64,000 nucleotides of DNA from Streptomyces olivochromogenes (GTDB taxonomy: Bacteria; Actinomycetota; Actinomycetes; Streptomycetales; Streptomycetaceae). Below the pieces are notes generated by a model. That model was not told where the DNA came from, made no database searches, and worked only from the letters and a program-made list of their open reading frames with translations. The number at the start of each line of letters is the position of its first letter. Position 1 is the stretch's first letter. Location: contig NZ_JADDRL010000006.1 of NCBI RefSeq assembly GCF_021538895.1, forward strand, positions 89,263 through 153,262. The letters run 5' to 3'. Position numbers and translations under genes: made by a program. Positions 16,973 through 26,011 of this stretch are shown here, piece after piece.

Positions 16973-17218
16973 ATGACCGAAATAGCGAGCCCCCACATCT
17001 CCAATCCGCGGATCCTGGTGCACGGGGTGATGACGGGCAGGCCCGGGACCGCGCCCTTCCGCATCGTCGAGATCGACGGTGAGGTGGTCGGTGAGGCGAG
17101 GGCCGTCACCGACGTCCTGGAGACCGCCGCCGCCTTCGGCATCACCGTCCACGACCTGGACGATCCGGACGTGGTCCGCTGGGTCGGCGGCGACAAGTTC
17201 ACCTGGGTGCCCCGCTAG
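16973..17218 (+). CDS. Small conserved hypothetical protein
   Basis: 81 residues, ATG start. Predicted alpha/beta fold with no signal peptide or membrane helix (PRILVHGVMTGRPGTAP, VVGEARAVTDVLETAAAFG). No family recognised. The gene is divergent from the PHP gene across 88 bp and ends 12 nt before the stop of the convergent GH16 gene. Confidence 0.7.
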   Translation: MTEIASPHISNPRILVHGVMTGRPGTAPFRIVEIDGEVVGEARAVTDVLETAAAFGITVHDLDDPDVVRWVGGDKFTWVPR

Positions 17219-17230
17219 ACAGGGTCGGGT

Positions 17231-18460
17231 TCAGCCGACCGTCCACTTCTGATTGGCGCCGCCCGTGCAGGTCCAGATCTGCAGCCGGGTGCCGTTGGCC
17301 GGATTGTTGCCGGTGACGTCCAGGCACTTGTCCGCCTGTGGGTTGACGATGTCGTGCGCCGCGGAGACGGCCCACTTCTGGTTGGGGCCGCCGGTGCAGT
17401 CCCACAGCTGGACCGTGGATCCGTTCGCCGTGCCGTTCCCGGTGACGTCCAGACACTTGCCGAGCGCCCGGATCGTGCCGTCCGAGCCGACCGTCCACTG
17501 CTGGGCGCCGGTGCCGTTGCAGTCGTAGAGCTGGACGGGGGTGCCGTTGGCGGAGTTCGCGCCGGCCACGTCCACGCACTTGCCGGCCAGCCCCTTGATG
17601 GCGACGCCGGCCGCCGAGTCGCCCGTCGTCACCGAGACCGAGTCCACCACCAGTTGCTGCGGGAAGACGGTGGAGCCGTCCGGGTCGCCCGGCCAGTAGC
17701 CGCCCACGGCCAGGTTCAGGATCAGGAAGAACGGCTTGTTGAACACCCAGGTCCGGCCGCCCAGGTCGGCGGGGGTGCGCCGCTGGTAGACGGTGCCGTC
17801 CACGGACCAGGTGATCGAGTCGGGCGCCCAGTCGACGGCGAAGGTGTGGAAGGCGTCGGCGAAGGCCTGACCGTTCGGCAGGCTGTAGGCGGCGCCTATG
17901 CCGCCCGAGCCCGAGTAGCCCGGCCCGTGGATGGTGCCGTGCACGGTCGAGGGCTCGAAGCCGACGTTCTCCATGACGTCGATCTCGCCCGAGTCCGGCC
18001 AGTTGACCGGCGTGCCGAGCATCCAGAACGCCGGCCACATGCCCTGCCCGCGCGGGATCTTCATCCGCGCCTCGACATGCCCGTACTGCGCGGTGAACTT
18101 CCCGGAGGTGTTCAGCCGGGCCGAGGTGTACTGGCAGGTGCCGTACCAGCACTGGTAGCCCGCCGGGTTCTCGCGCCGGGCGGTGATCACCAGGTGGCCC
18201 TGGCCGTCCAGGGCCGCGTTCTTGTTGCCCGACGTGTAGTACTGCCGCTCGTGGTTGTTGACGTTGTCGCCCGTCTCGATCTGCCACTTGGCGGCGTCGG
18301 GTGCCGAGCCGGCGGGCCCGTCGAAGCTGTCGGAGAAGGTCACGGCGGCGGCGACGGCGGGGGAGGCGTCCGCCTGCGCGGACCCGATCGCGGCGGACGC
18401 GACGAGGGCGGCGGACAGGGCGGCGAACAGACATCTGCGGAGCAGGCGTGGGGAGGCCAC
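17231..18460 (-). CDS. Secreted GH16 endo-beta-glucanase with CBM13 (ricin-type) module
   Basis: 409 residues from a GTG preceded by AAGGAG. A Sec signal peptide (CLFAALSAALVASAAIGSAQA) covers residues 1-30. The GH16 domain (about 38-275) has the catalytic signature GEIDVMEN with nucleophile Glu159 and acid/base Glu164, and WPAFWMLG just before it. A ricin-B/CBM13 beta-trefoil (about 285-409) carries three QxW repeats: QQWTVG, QKWAVS and QKWTVG. The combination is that of laminarinases (beta-1,3-glucanases) acting on fungal or algal glucans outside the cell. Confidence 0.92.
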   Translation of the reverse strand: MASPRLLRRCLFAALSAALVASAAIGSAQADASPAVAAAVTFSDSFDGPAGSAPDAAKWQIETGDNVNNHERQYYTSGNKNAALDGQGHLVITARRENPAGYQCWYGTCQYTSARLNTSGKFTAQYGHVEARMKIPRGQGMWPAFWMLGTPVNWPDSGEIDVMENVGFEPSTVHGTIHGPGYSGSGGIGAAYSLPNGQAFADAFHTFAVDWAPDSITWSVDGTVYQRRTPADLGGRTWVFNKPFFLILNLAVGGYWPGDPDGSTVFPQQLVVDSVSVTTGDSAAGVAIKGLAGKCVDVAGANSANGTPVQLYDCNGTGAQQWTVGSDGTIRALGKCLDVTGNGTANGSTVQLWDCTGGPNQKWAVSAAHDIVNPQADKCLDVTGNNPANGTRLQIWTCTGGANQKWTVG

Positions 18461-18492
18461 GGCTCTCCTTCCGTGGGGGGATGGTGTGTCGC

Positions 18493-18510
18493 CACTTGAT
18501 TTAAGAAGTG
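18493..18510. promoter_or_regulatory. Small inverted repeat upstream of GH16 gene
   Basis: CACTT (18493-18497) and AAGTG (18506-18510) flank an AT-rich 8-bp centre in the promoter region of the glucanase gene, 33 bp upstream of its start. The AT-rich core is unusual for this DNA. It could be a promoter element or operator; arms are short, so the call is weak. Confidence 0.25.
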
Positions 18511-18599
18511 AGATAAGAGGGGCGTCAAGAGGTTGGTACGGACCAGTGTTCGGCGCTGATATCCGGGCGGCGTCGGGGCGGGGTCCCGTCGGCGTCAGG

Positions 18600-19274
18600 T
18601 CACTTCTTCGGTGCGCGCGCGTGCACCGCCCGCCCGAGCCGCCGGCCCAGGAGCAGGTAACCGACCAGCGCCCCCGTGGTGTTGAGGATGACGTCGTCCA
18701 CGTCGAAGGCGCGCCCGGTGACCAGCGCACCCTGCGCCAGCTCCACCAGCAGCATCACGGACGCGGTGAGCAGCAGCACCCGTACGATCCCCCGGGCCCG
18801 CGGCGCGAGCACCGGCACCAGCACCCCGAACGGCACCCCCAGCAGCAGGTTCCCGCCGATCTGCTTGACGGCGTCGCGCAGGGCGGGCTGGTTCAGATAC
18901 GCCTCCACCGACCGCCCGGGATGCAGATTGCTGTGCGCGAGCGCCGCCGACGCCGGCGACGGCTGCAAGGTGAGCCGCGCCAGCACGACGGCGAACGCCA
19001 CCATGAACGCGAAGGCGCAGAGCATCGCCAGCAGGCGGAGGGGGAGGGCGAGCGTGTGGTGTTCGGCGCGTGCCGCGGGTGCGCGCCGATTCTTCGCGGC
19101 GCGCCCGCTCTTGCCGGCACGCCCGGGCTTGGTGGCGCGCCCGGTCTTGCCGGCGCGTTCGGACTTGGTGGTGCGCCCGGCCTTGCCGGTGCGATCGGCG
19201 GCCTTGTCGGCACGCCCGCTCTTACCGGCGCGTTCGCCCCAGATGGTGCGCAGGCGCATAGCCGTACGGGCCAT
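18600..19274 (-). CDS. VanZ family membrane protein with histone H1-like N-terminal tail
   Basis: 224 residues. The C-terminal part (about 70-215) is a VanZ-like fold with about five hydrophobic helices (LAMLCAFAFMVAFAVVLA, GVPFGVLVPVLAP, VMLLVELAQGAL, VDDVILNTTGALVGYLLLG). The motif FDVDDVILNTTGA is characteristic of VanZ. VanZ itself gives modest teicoplanin resistance; the role of most homologues is unknown. Residues 15-61 are a Lys/Arg/Ala/Gly tail made of four units of about 12 residues (RAGKTGRATKPG type), like bacterial histone H1 tails. Confidence 0.85.
   Translation of the reverse strand: MARTAMRLRTIWGERAGKSGRADKAADRTGKAGRTTKSERAGKTGRATKPGRAGKSGRAAKNRRAPAARAEHHTLALPLRLLAMLCAFAFMVAFAVVLARLTLQPSPASAALAHSNLHPGRSVEAYLNQPALRDAVKQIGGNLLLGVPFGVLVPVLAPRARGIVRVLLLTASVMLLVELAQGALVTGRAFDVDDVILNTTGALVGYLLLGRRLGRAVHARAPKK
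19092..19232 (-). repeat. 36-bp coding tandem repeat in the VanZ gene
   Basis: About four copies of a 36-bp unit encode RAGKxGRxxKxx repeats in the basic N-terminal tail. Copies differ mainly by substitutions; the first carries one extra codon. Such repeats can change number by slippage without shifting the frame. Confidence 0.75.
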
Positions 19275-19486
19275 GTGGTCCTCCAGTCTTCAACTTCCCT
19301 GCGTGACAAGCCGGTTACCCCGGATGGGGCGGGGAACACCGCCCTCCGCGCCGCGTCCGAGGCGCGCCGCCGGTTTCCGTTCGCGCTCCCGGGGCACCCC
19401 GCGCTGAGGCCCGCGCGCCGCCGCTCCCCGAGGCCCGGGCGGTGCTTGGATGCCAGAAACGGTGATCACGGCCGAGGAGGTGGCGC

Positions 19487-19669
19487 ATGGACCGGCGTAC
19501 GGCGCTCGTCGCCACGGGCGAACTCCTGGCCTGGTGGACCGGCCTCGCCCTGCTGTGGCTGGTGCTCATCAGCACGGTCGACCCCCTGGAGTGCGCGGTC
19601 GGCGCGGGCGTCGCCGCCGTGGGCGCCCTCGCGGCCCGGGCCGCGCGCCGGGCGGTGACCTGGCGGTGA
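19487..19669 (+). CDS. mrpE: Short MrpE/MnhE-like antiporter subunit
   Basis: 60 residues; ATG has GAGGAGG six bases upstream. Two hydrophobic segments (WWTGLALLWLVLISTV, CAVGAGVAAVGALAARAA) resemble the N-terminal membrane part of MrpE (LWL..S....LE...G). Usual MrpE is about 160 residues, so this is a minimal form without the cytoplasmic domain. It is the first gene of the Mrp-type operon; its stop overlaps the next GTG (GTGA). Confidence 0.6.
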   Translation: MDRRTALVATGELLAWWTGLALLWLVLISTVDPLECAVGAGVAAVGALAARAARRAVTWR

Positions 19670-20118
19670 ACGACTGGAACCTCGCGGCGACGCTGCTGCT
19701 GGCCGTGGGCGCCGGGGCCGCCGTGTGGGGCGTGTCCACGGGCCCGCTGCGGCGCCGCGTGGTGGCCCAGAACCTGTCCACCTCCGCCGTCTGCCCGAGC
19801 CTTCTGCTCCTCGCCCAGGGGTACGACCGCCCGTCCTACGTCGACCTGGCTCTGCTCCTCGCGCTCCTCGGCCCGGTCGGCACGCTCGTCTTCGCCCGGC
19901 TGCTCAGCGACGAACTGACGGACGATCCGCCCCGCGCCCGGGGACTGACCTGGGCGGCCGCGGGACTCGGCGCGGTGACCGTGGTGGTGCTGTGCGCGGC
20001 CGTCGGACCGAGCCGCGCGATGGTCAAGCTGCTGGTCATCGGCGCGCTGCTGATCGGCGGCAACGTGGTCGCCTCACGGGCGCTGTCCGGCGGGTTCCGG
20101 GGGGTGCGCGGTGGCTGA
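19666..20118 (+). CDS. Fused MrpF-MrpG-like antiporter subunit
   Basis: 150 residues from a GTG that overlaps the previous stop. The first half (residues about 5-85) matches MrpF (GPLRRRVVAQNLSTSAVC, three helices). The second half (about 93-145) matches MrpG, including RAMVKLLVIGALLIGGNVVASRAL, close to the conserved MrpG end. In most Mrp operons F and G are separate genes. Part of the monovalent cation/proton antiporter membrane complex. Confidence 0.65.
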   Translation: MNDWNLAATLLLAVGAGAAVWGVSTGPLRRRVVAQNLSTSAVCPSLLLLAQGYDRPSYVDLALLLALLGPVGTLVFARLLSDELTDDPPRARGLTWAAAGLGAVTVVVLCAAVGPSRAMVKLLVIGALLIGGNVVASRALSGGFRGVRGG

Positions 20119-20371
20119 CGCGGTGATCGTCGTCTCCCTGCTGCTGGTGGCCGTCACCGCGACCGCGGCCGTGGCCAACCGCGACCCCGCCCGCCAGGCC
20201 CTGGTCCTCTCCGTCCTCGGCCTGGTGCTCGCCGTCCTGTTCACCGTCCTCCAGGCCCCCGACGTCGGCCTCTCGCAGCTGGCCGTCGGCTCGGCCCTCA
20301 CCCCGCTGCTGATCATGCTGTCGGTGCGCAGGGTGAAACGGCGCGGGCAGCCGAAGGACGGCGGGCGGTGA
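20111..20371 (+). CDS. MbhD-like subunit (MrpA C-terminal-type, DUF4040)
   Basis: 86 residues, GTG start overlapping the previous gene by 8 nt. Three hydrophobic helices with the conserved LQAPDVGLSQLAVG motif of MbhD/DUF4040, the domain that forms the C-terminal part of MrpA in Bacillus-type complexes and is separate in Mbh-type complexes. The large NuoL-like part of MrpA is absent. Confidence 0.75.
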   Translation: MADAVIVVSLLLVAVTATAAVANRDPARQALVLSVLGLVLAVLFTVLQAPDVGLSQLAVGSALTPLLIMLSVRRVKRRGQPKDGGR

Positions 20372-21171
20372 GCCGGCGCACCCGGCTGTGGCTCGTGGCC
20401 GTCTCCGGCACGGGCCTGGCCGCCCTCCTGGTCGCGGCCTGCCTGGAACTCCCGCCCTTCGGCGGCTCCTCGCACCCGTACGGCGAGCGCGCCGTCCGCG
20501 CCGCGCTGGCCCGGCACACCGCCAACACCATCGCCTCCGTCAACTTCGACCAGCGGGCCTACGACACGCTCGGCGAGATGTCCATCCTGTTCGCCGCCGT
20601 ACTCGGCTGCGTGGTGCTGCTGCGGCAGGCCCGCGACGAGCACCGGGCCCGGCCCGAACCCGCCGAGGTGGACCTGCCGGTCCGCCGCTACGCCCTGATC
20701 GTGCTGCCGGTCGCCGTGGTCGGCGGCCTCTACGTCATCGCCCACGGTCAGCTCAGCCCCGGCGGCGGCTTCCAGGGCGGCGTCGTCGCGGCGACCGCCC
20801 TGCACCTGCTCTACCTCGGCGCCGACTACCGCGCACTGGAACGCGTCCGCCCGGTCGGCCTGTTCGAGGTCGCCGACTCCCTCGCCGTCTCCGCCTACCT
20901 GGTCCTGGGCCTCGCGGGCGTCCTCGCCGGCACCGCGTTCCTCGCCAACACACTGCTGCCGTACGGCACGTTCAACACGCTGTCCTCCGGCGGCAACGTC
21001 CCCCTGCTGAACGCGGCCATCGGCATGGAGGTCGCCTGCGCGGTCGTCGTGCTGCTCGCCCGCTTCCTGGACCAGGCCGTCGAGATCGAGCAGGGCAACG
21101 GCAAGGACGACAAGGACGACAAGGACGACAAGGAAAGCGAGAAGGAGAACGGGAAGGAGAACGGGGCGTGA
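20368..21171 (+). CDS. mrpB: MbhE-MrpB fusion subunit
   Basis: 267 residues; GTG overlaps the previous stop (GTGA). The N-terminal about 95 residues match MbhE (NTIASVNFDQRAYDTLGEMSILFAAV). Residues about 105-240 match the MnhB domain (LYVIAHGQLSPGGGFQGGVVAATALHLL, GNVPLLNAAIGMEVACAVVVLLARF). It ends in a very hydrophilic, repetitive Lys/Asp/Glu/Asn tail (KDDKDDKDDKESEKENGKEN). Together these form the membrane arm partner of MrpD. Confidence 0.85.
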   Translation: MSRRTRLWLVAVSGTGLAALLVAACLELPPFGGSSHPYGERAVRAALARHTANTIASVNFDQRAYDTLGEMSILFAAVLGCVVLLRQARDEHRARPEPAEVDLPVRRYALIVLPVAVVGGLYVIAHGQLSPGGGFQGGVVAATALHLLYLGADYRALERVRPVGLFEVADSLAVSAYLVLGLAGVLAGTAFLANTLLPYGTFNTLSSGGNVPLLNAAIGMEVACAVVVLLARFLDQAVEIEQGNGKDDKDDKDDKESEKENGKENGA

Positions 21172-21178
21172 GGACACC

Positions 21179-21538
21179 ATGACCGCCGTGCCGCACGTGC
21201 TGCCGTACCTGGTCGCCGTCTGGGTCTTCCTGGTCGGCTGCTACGGCCTCGCCACCAGCCGCAACCTGATCCACGCCGTCGGCTGCCTGGCCGTGTGCCA
21301 GTCCGCCACCTACGTCCTGCTGCTCGCCGTCGGCTACCGCGACGGCGCCACGGCGCCCGTCTTCTCGGACATCGAGCCGGGTTCACGCCCCCTCGTCGAC
21401 CCCGTCGTGCAGGCACTCGCCCTCACCGACGTCGTGGTCGGAGCCACCGTCACCGCGCTGCTGCTCGCGCTCGTCCTACAGGTCTCCAAGCGGCACGGCA
21501 CGGTCGACCCCGACGAACTCTCGGAGCTGCGCGGCTGA
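21179..21538 (+). CDS. mrpC: MrpC (NuoK-like) antiporter subunit
   Basis: 119 residues, ATG seven bases after the previous stop. Three helices and the NuoK/MrpC signature [27 protein letters not shown], then [25 protein letters not shown], the conserved C-terminal MrpC helix. It contributes to the proton/cation path with MrpD. The stop overlaps the mrpD start (TGATG). Confidence 0.9.
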   Translation: MTAVPHVLPYLVAVWVFLVGCYGLATSRNLIHAVGCLAVCQSATYVLLLAVGYRDGATAPVFSDIEPGSRPLVDPVVQALALTDVVVGATVTALLLALVLQVSKRHGTVDPDELSELRG

Positions 21539-23310
21539 TGCACCACCTCCTGCCGCTGCTCGTCGCCCTCCCGCTGCTCGGCGCCGCCCTGCTCGTCGCC
21601 GGCGGCCGCCGACTGCCCCGCCGCGCCGCCGAGACGATCGGCTGCACGGTCTCGGGCGCCACCGCCGCCCTCGCGATCACGCTGCTGCTCAATTCCTCCC
21701 CGCCGCTGGTCGAGTGGGCCGGCGGCTGGGTGCCCGTGAACGGCGAGAGCGTCGGGATCATGCTGATCGGGGACGGCCCCGCGCTCGGCATGGCCGCACT
21801 CGCCTCCCTGCTGACCTCGGCGGCACTGGCGTACTCCTGGCGCTACTTCGACGAACCGCCGCGTCGGCACGCGGGCTCCTTTCCCGCCCTGATGCTGGTC
21901 TTCCAGGCGGGCATGTGCGGATTCGCCATCGCCGGCGACCTGTTCAACGCGTTCGTCTTCTTCGAGCTGATGAGTGTCGTCGCCTACGCGCTGACCGGCT
22001 ACCGGATCGACGAGGCGAAGGCCGTGCAGGGCGCGCTGACCTTCGCGATCGTCACCTCGCTGGGCGCCTACGCCCTGCTGATGGGCATCGCCCTGCTGTA
22101 CGCCCGCACCGGCGAACTCGCGATGGCGCAGATCGGGCGAGGTCTCGACCGTACGGCCGTGCACGGCGGACCCGACGCGCTCGTCCTCGCGAGCTTCGTC
22201 CTCGTCCTGACCGGGCTGCTGGTCAAGGCAGCCGCCGTACCGTTCCACTTCTGGCTGCCGGACGCGCACGCCGTCGCGCCCACGCCGGTGTGCATGGTGC
22301 TGTCCGGCGTCATGGTCGAACTCGGCACGTACGGCGTCTGGCGGGTGTACGGCACCGTCTTCGCCGGACCCGGCGGCATCCCGCCCGCCGACCTGCGGCG
22401 GGTCCTCGTCGTGCTCGGGGTGCTGACCGCGGTCGTCGGCGCGGTGATGTGCTGGTACCAGCGGCACATCAAGCGGCTGCTCGCCTACTCGACGGTCGCC
22501 CACACCGGCCTTTTCCTCATCGGCATCGGCGTCCTCACCCCCGAGGCCGACGACGGGATCGCCCTCTATCTCATCGCCCACGCCGGAGTGAAGGCCGCGC
22601 TGTTCGCCTGCGCGGGCATCCTCCTCGACCGGTACGGGAGCGTCGACGAACTCGCGCTGTTCGGGAAGGCGCGGCAACTGCGCACCGTCGCCGCGCTGTG
22701 GGGCGTCGGCGCCCTGGGCCTGGCCGGGCTGCCTCCGTTCGGGACGGCGCTGGGCAAGGCCGTCACCGAGGAGGCGGTGGGCGGCGCCCTCGCCCTCGTC
22801 TACGTCGCCGCGTCCGCCGTCACCGGGGGAGCGGTGCTGCGGGTCGGCGCGCGGGTGTTCCTTGGGCTCGGGCCCCGGCCGAAGTCCGACGGGGAGTACG
22901 AGACCACCGGCGCCGGCGAGCGGCCGGAGACCCGGCGACGACTGTCCCGGGTGCCCGACACCATGACCGCCGTGCCGGCGCTGCTGCTCGCGGGAGCGCT
23001 GGCCGTCGGCACGGTCCCCGGCTTCGGCGGCCTCGTCGCGGACGCGGTCAACGAGGCCGGTTCCGGGGGAGTTGTCGTCACCTCCGTCCACTGGACCGTG
23101 CCCGGCGTCCTGCTCGGCCTCGCCTCGGCCCTCCTCGCGGTGGGGCTCACGGCCGTGGCGGTCACCCGCCCGGCGCTGCTCGCCGCCCCCGACCGGGCGC
23201 TGCCGCTGCGGCGCCTGCAGTCGGGACACATCGGCGACTACGTGGCATGGCTGCTGGTCGGCACGACACTGCTCGGGGTCCTGGCCCTGCCCGGGGTGCT
23301 GGGAGCCTGA
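21538..23310 (+). CDS. mrpD: MrpD (NuoM/N-like) antiporter subunit
   Basis: 590 residues, about 14 hydrophobic helices. Hallmarks of the proton-pumping family are present: [16 protein letters not shown] (TM5 Glu), [28 protein letters not shown] (TM7 Lys and following loop) and [13 protein letters not shown]. This is the only antiporter-like subunit of the operon; no MrpA/NuoL-like partner is encoded. The ATG overlaps the mrpC stop by one base. Confidence 0.92.
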   Translation: MHHLLPLLVALPLLGAALLVAGGRRLPRRAAETIGCTVSGATAALAITLLLNSSPPLVEWAGGWVPVNGESVGIMLIGDGPALGMAALASLLTSAALAYSWRYFDEPPRRHAGSFPALMLVFQAGMCGFAIAGDLFNAFVFFELMSVVAYALTGYRIDEAKAVQGALTFAIVTSLGAYALLMGIALLYARTGELAMAQIGRGLDRTAVHGGPDALVLASFVLVLTGLLVKAAAVPFHFWLPDAHAVAPTPVCMVLSGVMVELGTYGVWRVYGTVFAGPGGIPPADLRRVLVVLGVLTAVVGAVMCWYQRHIKRLLAYSTVAHTGLFLIGIGVLTPEADDGIALYLIAHAGVKAALFACAGILLDRYGSVDELALFGKARQLRTVAALWGVGALGLAGLPPFGTALGKAVTEEAVGGALALVYVAASAVTGGAVLRVGARVFLGLGPRPKSDGEYETTGAGERPETRRRLSRVPDTMTAVPALLLAGALAVGTVPGFGGLVADAVNEAGSGGVVVTSVHWTVPGVLLGLASALLAVGLTAVAVTRPALLAAPDRALPLRRLQSGHIGDYVAWLLVGTTLLGVLALPGVLGA

Positions 23311-23973
23311 TCAGGCCCCGTACGTCACCTGCACCTCCGTGAAGCCGAGGGAGCGCAGCAGGCCCTCCAGCATGTTCGTGGTGTTCGTCTCGGCCCGCGC
23401 GGTCAGTCCGCTGTCCTTGGCCGCCTCGCCGATGTGGCGTACCGCAAGCTGTTGGACGGCGTGTTCGCTGTTGGGGTTGTCCGAGAAGAGGTCACCGAGC
23501 CGGTCGATCAGGCCGCGCTGCTTGGAGACGGTGTAGGAGTGGTCGGCGTCCAGCGCGGGCCTGCCGAGCCGGGCGTGCGGCAGCCGGAGCGCGGCCGACG
23601 TGCGGTCGCCGCCCACCGTCACGTCCCGCTCGCCGAGCCGGCCGAGGTCGACGTAGGCGTCCACGGAGCCCGCCCCGACGTACAGGGTGCGCGTGCCGCG
23701 GATCGCGTCGGGCAGGTACTTGGCGTCCTTCTCCAGGTCCACGACGACCTGGAAGGCGCCGGTGGCGGCGTCGTAACGGCTGATGTCCTTGATCGACTTG
23801 AGGAGTGCGGGTCCCGACCGGTCGTGCGTCTCGGTGCCGAACAGGTCCTTCAGACCCGGGAGTACGGCCAGCCGGATCCCGGCGAAGAACACCGCGAGCA
23901 CTAGGACGACAGCGGTCACCAGCTTCGCCCACAGGGGCATCCGGGCGGGCAGCGCCTTGATGGAAGTCGACAT
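23311..23973 (-). CDS. DUF4230 domain membrane-anchored protein
   Basis: 220 residues from ATG at MSTSIKALPAR, with AAGGAGG about 10 bases upstream. One N-terminal membrane helix (LVTAVVLVLAVFFAGIRLAVL, residues 16-36) with a large outside domain carrying DUF4230 features (LYVGAGSVDAYVDLG, LPHARLGRPALDADHSY). The function of DUF4230 is unknown. It stops exactly where the convergent mrpD stop ends. Confidence 0.82.
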   Translation of the reverse strand: MSTSIKALPARMPLWAKLVTAVVLVLAVFFAGIRLAVLPGLKDLFGTETHDRSGPALLKSIKDISRYDAATGAFQVVVDLEKDAKYLPDAIRGTRTLYVGAGSVDAYVDLGRLGERDVTVGGDRTSAALRLPHARLGRPALDADHSYTVSKQRGLIDRLGDLFSDNPNSEHAVQQLAVRHIGEAAKDSGLTARAETNTTNMLEGLLRSLGFTEVQVTYGA

Positions 23974-24054
23974 GTCGATGGCCCTCCTTCCTCCTGTCCG
24001 GATGCCCGCCAAACTCCCCGTCAGGCCAATGAGTTGCCCGATCGGGGCGGCGAT

Positions 24055-25230
24055 TTAGGCGAACGGCCCGTTCTCGGCGAAGGCGTGCGCGGCGAAGCGT
24101 TCGCCGATGCGGTGGTGGGTGACGGCGTCCGGGTGGAGCCGGTCGGGCAGCGGGAGTTCGGCGGCGTCGGCCGGGCCGTAGAGGTCGCGGCCGTCCAGGT
24201 GGTGCAGGTGCGGGTCCTCGGCCGCGCGCTGCGCCACGATCCGGGCCAGTTCGTCCCGGATCACACCCAGGGTGAGCTTTCCGCTCGCGCGCTCCGCCGG
24301 ATCGCCCGCGGCCACGAACCGCAGCCGTCCGTCGGCGAGCGCGGAGAGGTCCGGGGCGCTGGGCCCGGGGGTGTCCTCGTGGATCGGGCACAGGATGGGG
24401 GAGACGACCAGCAGCGGCGCGCTCGGATGGCCCTCGCGGAGGGTGTCGAGGAAACCGTGGACGGCGGGTGTGAAGGCGCGCAGGCGCATGAGGTCGGTGT
24501 TGACCAGGTTGATGCCGAGCTTGACGCTGATCAGGTCCGCGGGAGTGTCCCGCATCGCGCGGGCGGTGAACGGGTCGAGCAGGGCGCTGCCGCCCAGACC
24601 CAGGTTGACCAGGTCCACCCCGCCGAGCGAGGCGGCGAGCGCGGGCCAGGTGCCGGTGGGGCTCGCGGCGTCGGAGCCGTGACTGATCGAACTGCCGTGG
24701 TGCAGCCACACCTTGCGGCCCCGGTCCGGTACGGGCTCGACGGGGGCGTCGGTGCGCAGCGCGACGAGTTCGGTGGTCTCGTCGTGCGGCAGCCAGATCT
24801 CCACGTCCTTGACCCGGTCGGGCAGGCCGGTGAAGCGGAGGGTGCCGGCCGGGCCGGGCCGGTGCTCGGCGGTCCCGGTGGTCATGTCGATGGTCAGCGT
24901 GTCGCCGCCGCTCACCCCGGCCCGCCCGGCCGCGCGGCCGTCGACGAGCAGGTCGTACACGCCGTCCGGGCGCGGCGGGGCACCCACGTAGACCCGTTTG
25001 GTGGGCACGGTGTCCAGTTCCACGGCGGTCGCCCCGGTACGGAAGACCAGCCGGACGCCGGACGGCTGGGCCTCCGCGAGGGCGAGCTGCGGATCGGCGC
25101 ACTGGGCGCGGGCCCGGGCGGGCAGCCGGTGCGGCAGGACGCCCCGCGCGGTGCGCTCCAGGTCGAGGGCGCCGCGCAGGAGGTCCGCGGTGATGGGCGT
25201 GGTGATCCAGTCGTGCCGGGTGGTGTGCAT
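24055..25230 (-). CDS. SGNH/GDSL hydrolase family esterase
   Basis: 391 residues. A beta-rich N-terminal domain (about 1-170) precedes the SGNH hydrolase domain. Block I is LHHGSSISHGSD with the nucleophile Ser, block II NLGLGGSA, block III ISVKLGIN, and block V DRLHPDAVTH supplies the Asp-x-x-His. No signal peptide. Likely an acyl-esterase, possibly removing acyl groups from carbohydrates as in related two-domain families. A TetR gene 91 bp upstream on the same strand may control it. Confidence 0.85.
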   Translation of the reverse strand: MHTTRHDWITTPITADLLRGALDLERTARGVLPHRLPARARAQCADPQLALAEAQPSGVRLVFRTGATAVELDTVPTKRVYVGAPPRPDGVYDLLVDGRAAGRAGVSGGDTLTIDMTTGTAEHRPGPAGTLRFTGLPDRVKDVEIWLPHDETTELVALRTDAPVEPVPDRGRKVWLHHGSSISHGSDAASPTGTWPALAASLGGVDLVNLGLGGSALLDPFTARAMRDTPADLISVKLGINLVNTDLMRLRAFTPAVHGFLDTLREGHPSAPLLVVSPILCPIHEDTPGPSAPDLSALADGRLRFVAAGDPAERASGKLTLGVIRDELARIVAQRAAEDPHLHHLDGRDLYGPADAAELPLPDRLHPDAVTHHRIGERFAAHAFAENGPFA

Positions 25231-25321
25231 GACCTCATGCCTGTGGGTCGGGGTGTGCGCGGGCCTGTGACGTGGAGTGTGCGCAGGCCTGTGAGGTGGG
25301 GTGTGCCGGACGGTTGCGGGG

Positions 25322-25891
25322 TCAGGGCGCGGGCCAGTTGCGCAGCAGCGCGTCGAGGGCGTCCACGATCCGGGTCCAGGTCTCCTCGGTGTCGGGGGCG
25401 CTGTGGCTGAACCCGCCCCCCAGCTCCAGGCTCACGTAGCCGTGGAAGACGCTGCCCAGCAGCCGGACCGCATGGGTCTGGTCCGGTTCCGTCAGGTCGT
25501 AGCCCCGCAGGATCGCCCGGGTCATCTGCGCGTGCCGGACACCGGCGCTCGCGGCGGCCGTCTGCGGGTCGAGCCGCAGCTGGGCCGCCGCATAGCGGCC
25601 GGGATGCTCCCGGGCGTAGTCGCGGTAAACGTTCGCGAAGGCGGCCAGGGCGTCCTTGCCGGCCCGGCCCGCGAGGGCGTGGGCGGCCCGGTCGGCCAGT
25701 TCCTCCAGGGCGAGCAGGGCGATCCCGGTCTTGAGGTCCTGGGAGTTCTTCAGGTGCGAGTACAGGCTCGCGACCTTGACGTCGAACCGCCGGGCCAGCG
25801 CCGAGACGGTCACCTGCTCGAAGCCGACCTCGTCGGCCAGCTCGGCCCCCGCCCGGACCAGGCGTTCGGTGGTCAGTCCCGCGCGTGCCAT
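25322..25891 (-). CDS. TetR/AcrR family regulator (WHG-type C-terminal domain)
   Basis: 189 residues from ATG at MARAGLTTERLV, preceded by GAAGGG; two upstream in-frame starts are closer to the ribosome site and less likely. HTH at about residues 15-55 (VTVSALARRFDVKVASLYSHLK). The C-terminal domain (YDLTEPDQTHAVRLLGSVFHGYVSLEL) fits the WHG class. Two palindromes directly upstream suggest autoregulation. It may control the SGNH hydrolase gene behind it or the divergent prs gene. Confidence 0.87.
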   Translation of the reverse strand: MARAGLTTERLVRAGAELADEVGFEQVTVSALARRFDVKVASLYSHLKNSQDLKTGIALLALEELADRAAHALAGRAGKDALAAFANVYRDYAREHPGRYAAAQLRLDPQTAAASAGVRHAQMTRAILRGYDLTEPDQTHAVRLLGSVFHGYVSLELGGGFSHSAPDTEETWTRIVDALDALLRNWPAP

Positions 25892-25909
25892 AACCATCCC
25901 TTCTTTCGA

Positions 25910-25944
25910 CATAAACGATTATGCAACTACCTAAAGCTTTTAGG
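25910..25944. promoter_or_regulatory. Two small palindromes in the tetR-prs divergent promoter region
   Basis: CATAA-acga-TTATG (25910-25923) and CCTAAA-gct-TTTAGG (25930-25944) lie in tandem immediately upstream of the TetR start. Both are AT-rich and perfectly symmetrical in their arms, unlike the surrounding DNA, and fit operators of the adjacent TetR protein. The gap is shared with the divergent prs gene. Confidence 0.5.
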
Positions 25945-26011
25945 CAAGCCCTCCGAAGCTGGCCTGCGTAGCATGAGCCGCGGACTTTGATGATCATGCG
26001 AGGAGCGGATC

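Noticed and set aside
21334..23229. Long antisense reading frame opposite mrpD
   Set aside because: Composition is the typical high-GC shadow of a real gene; the plus-strand protein has clear family motifs.
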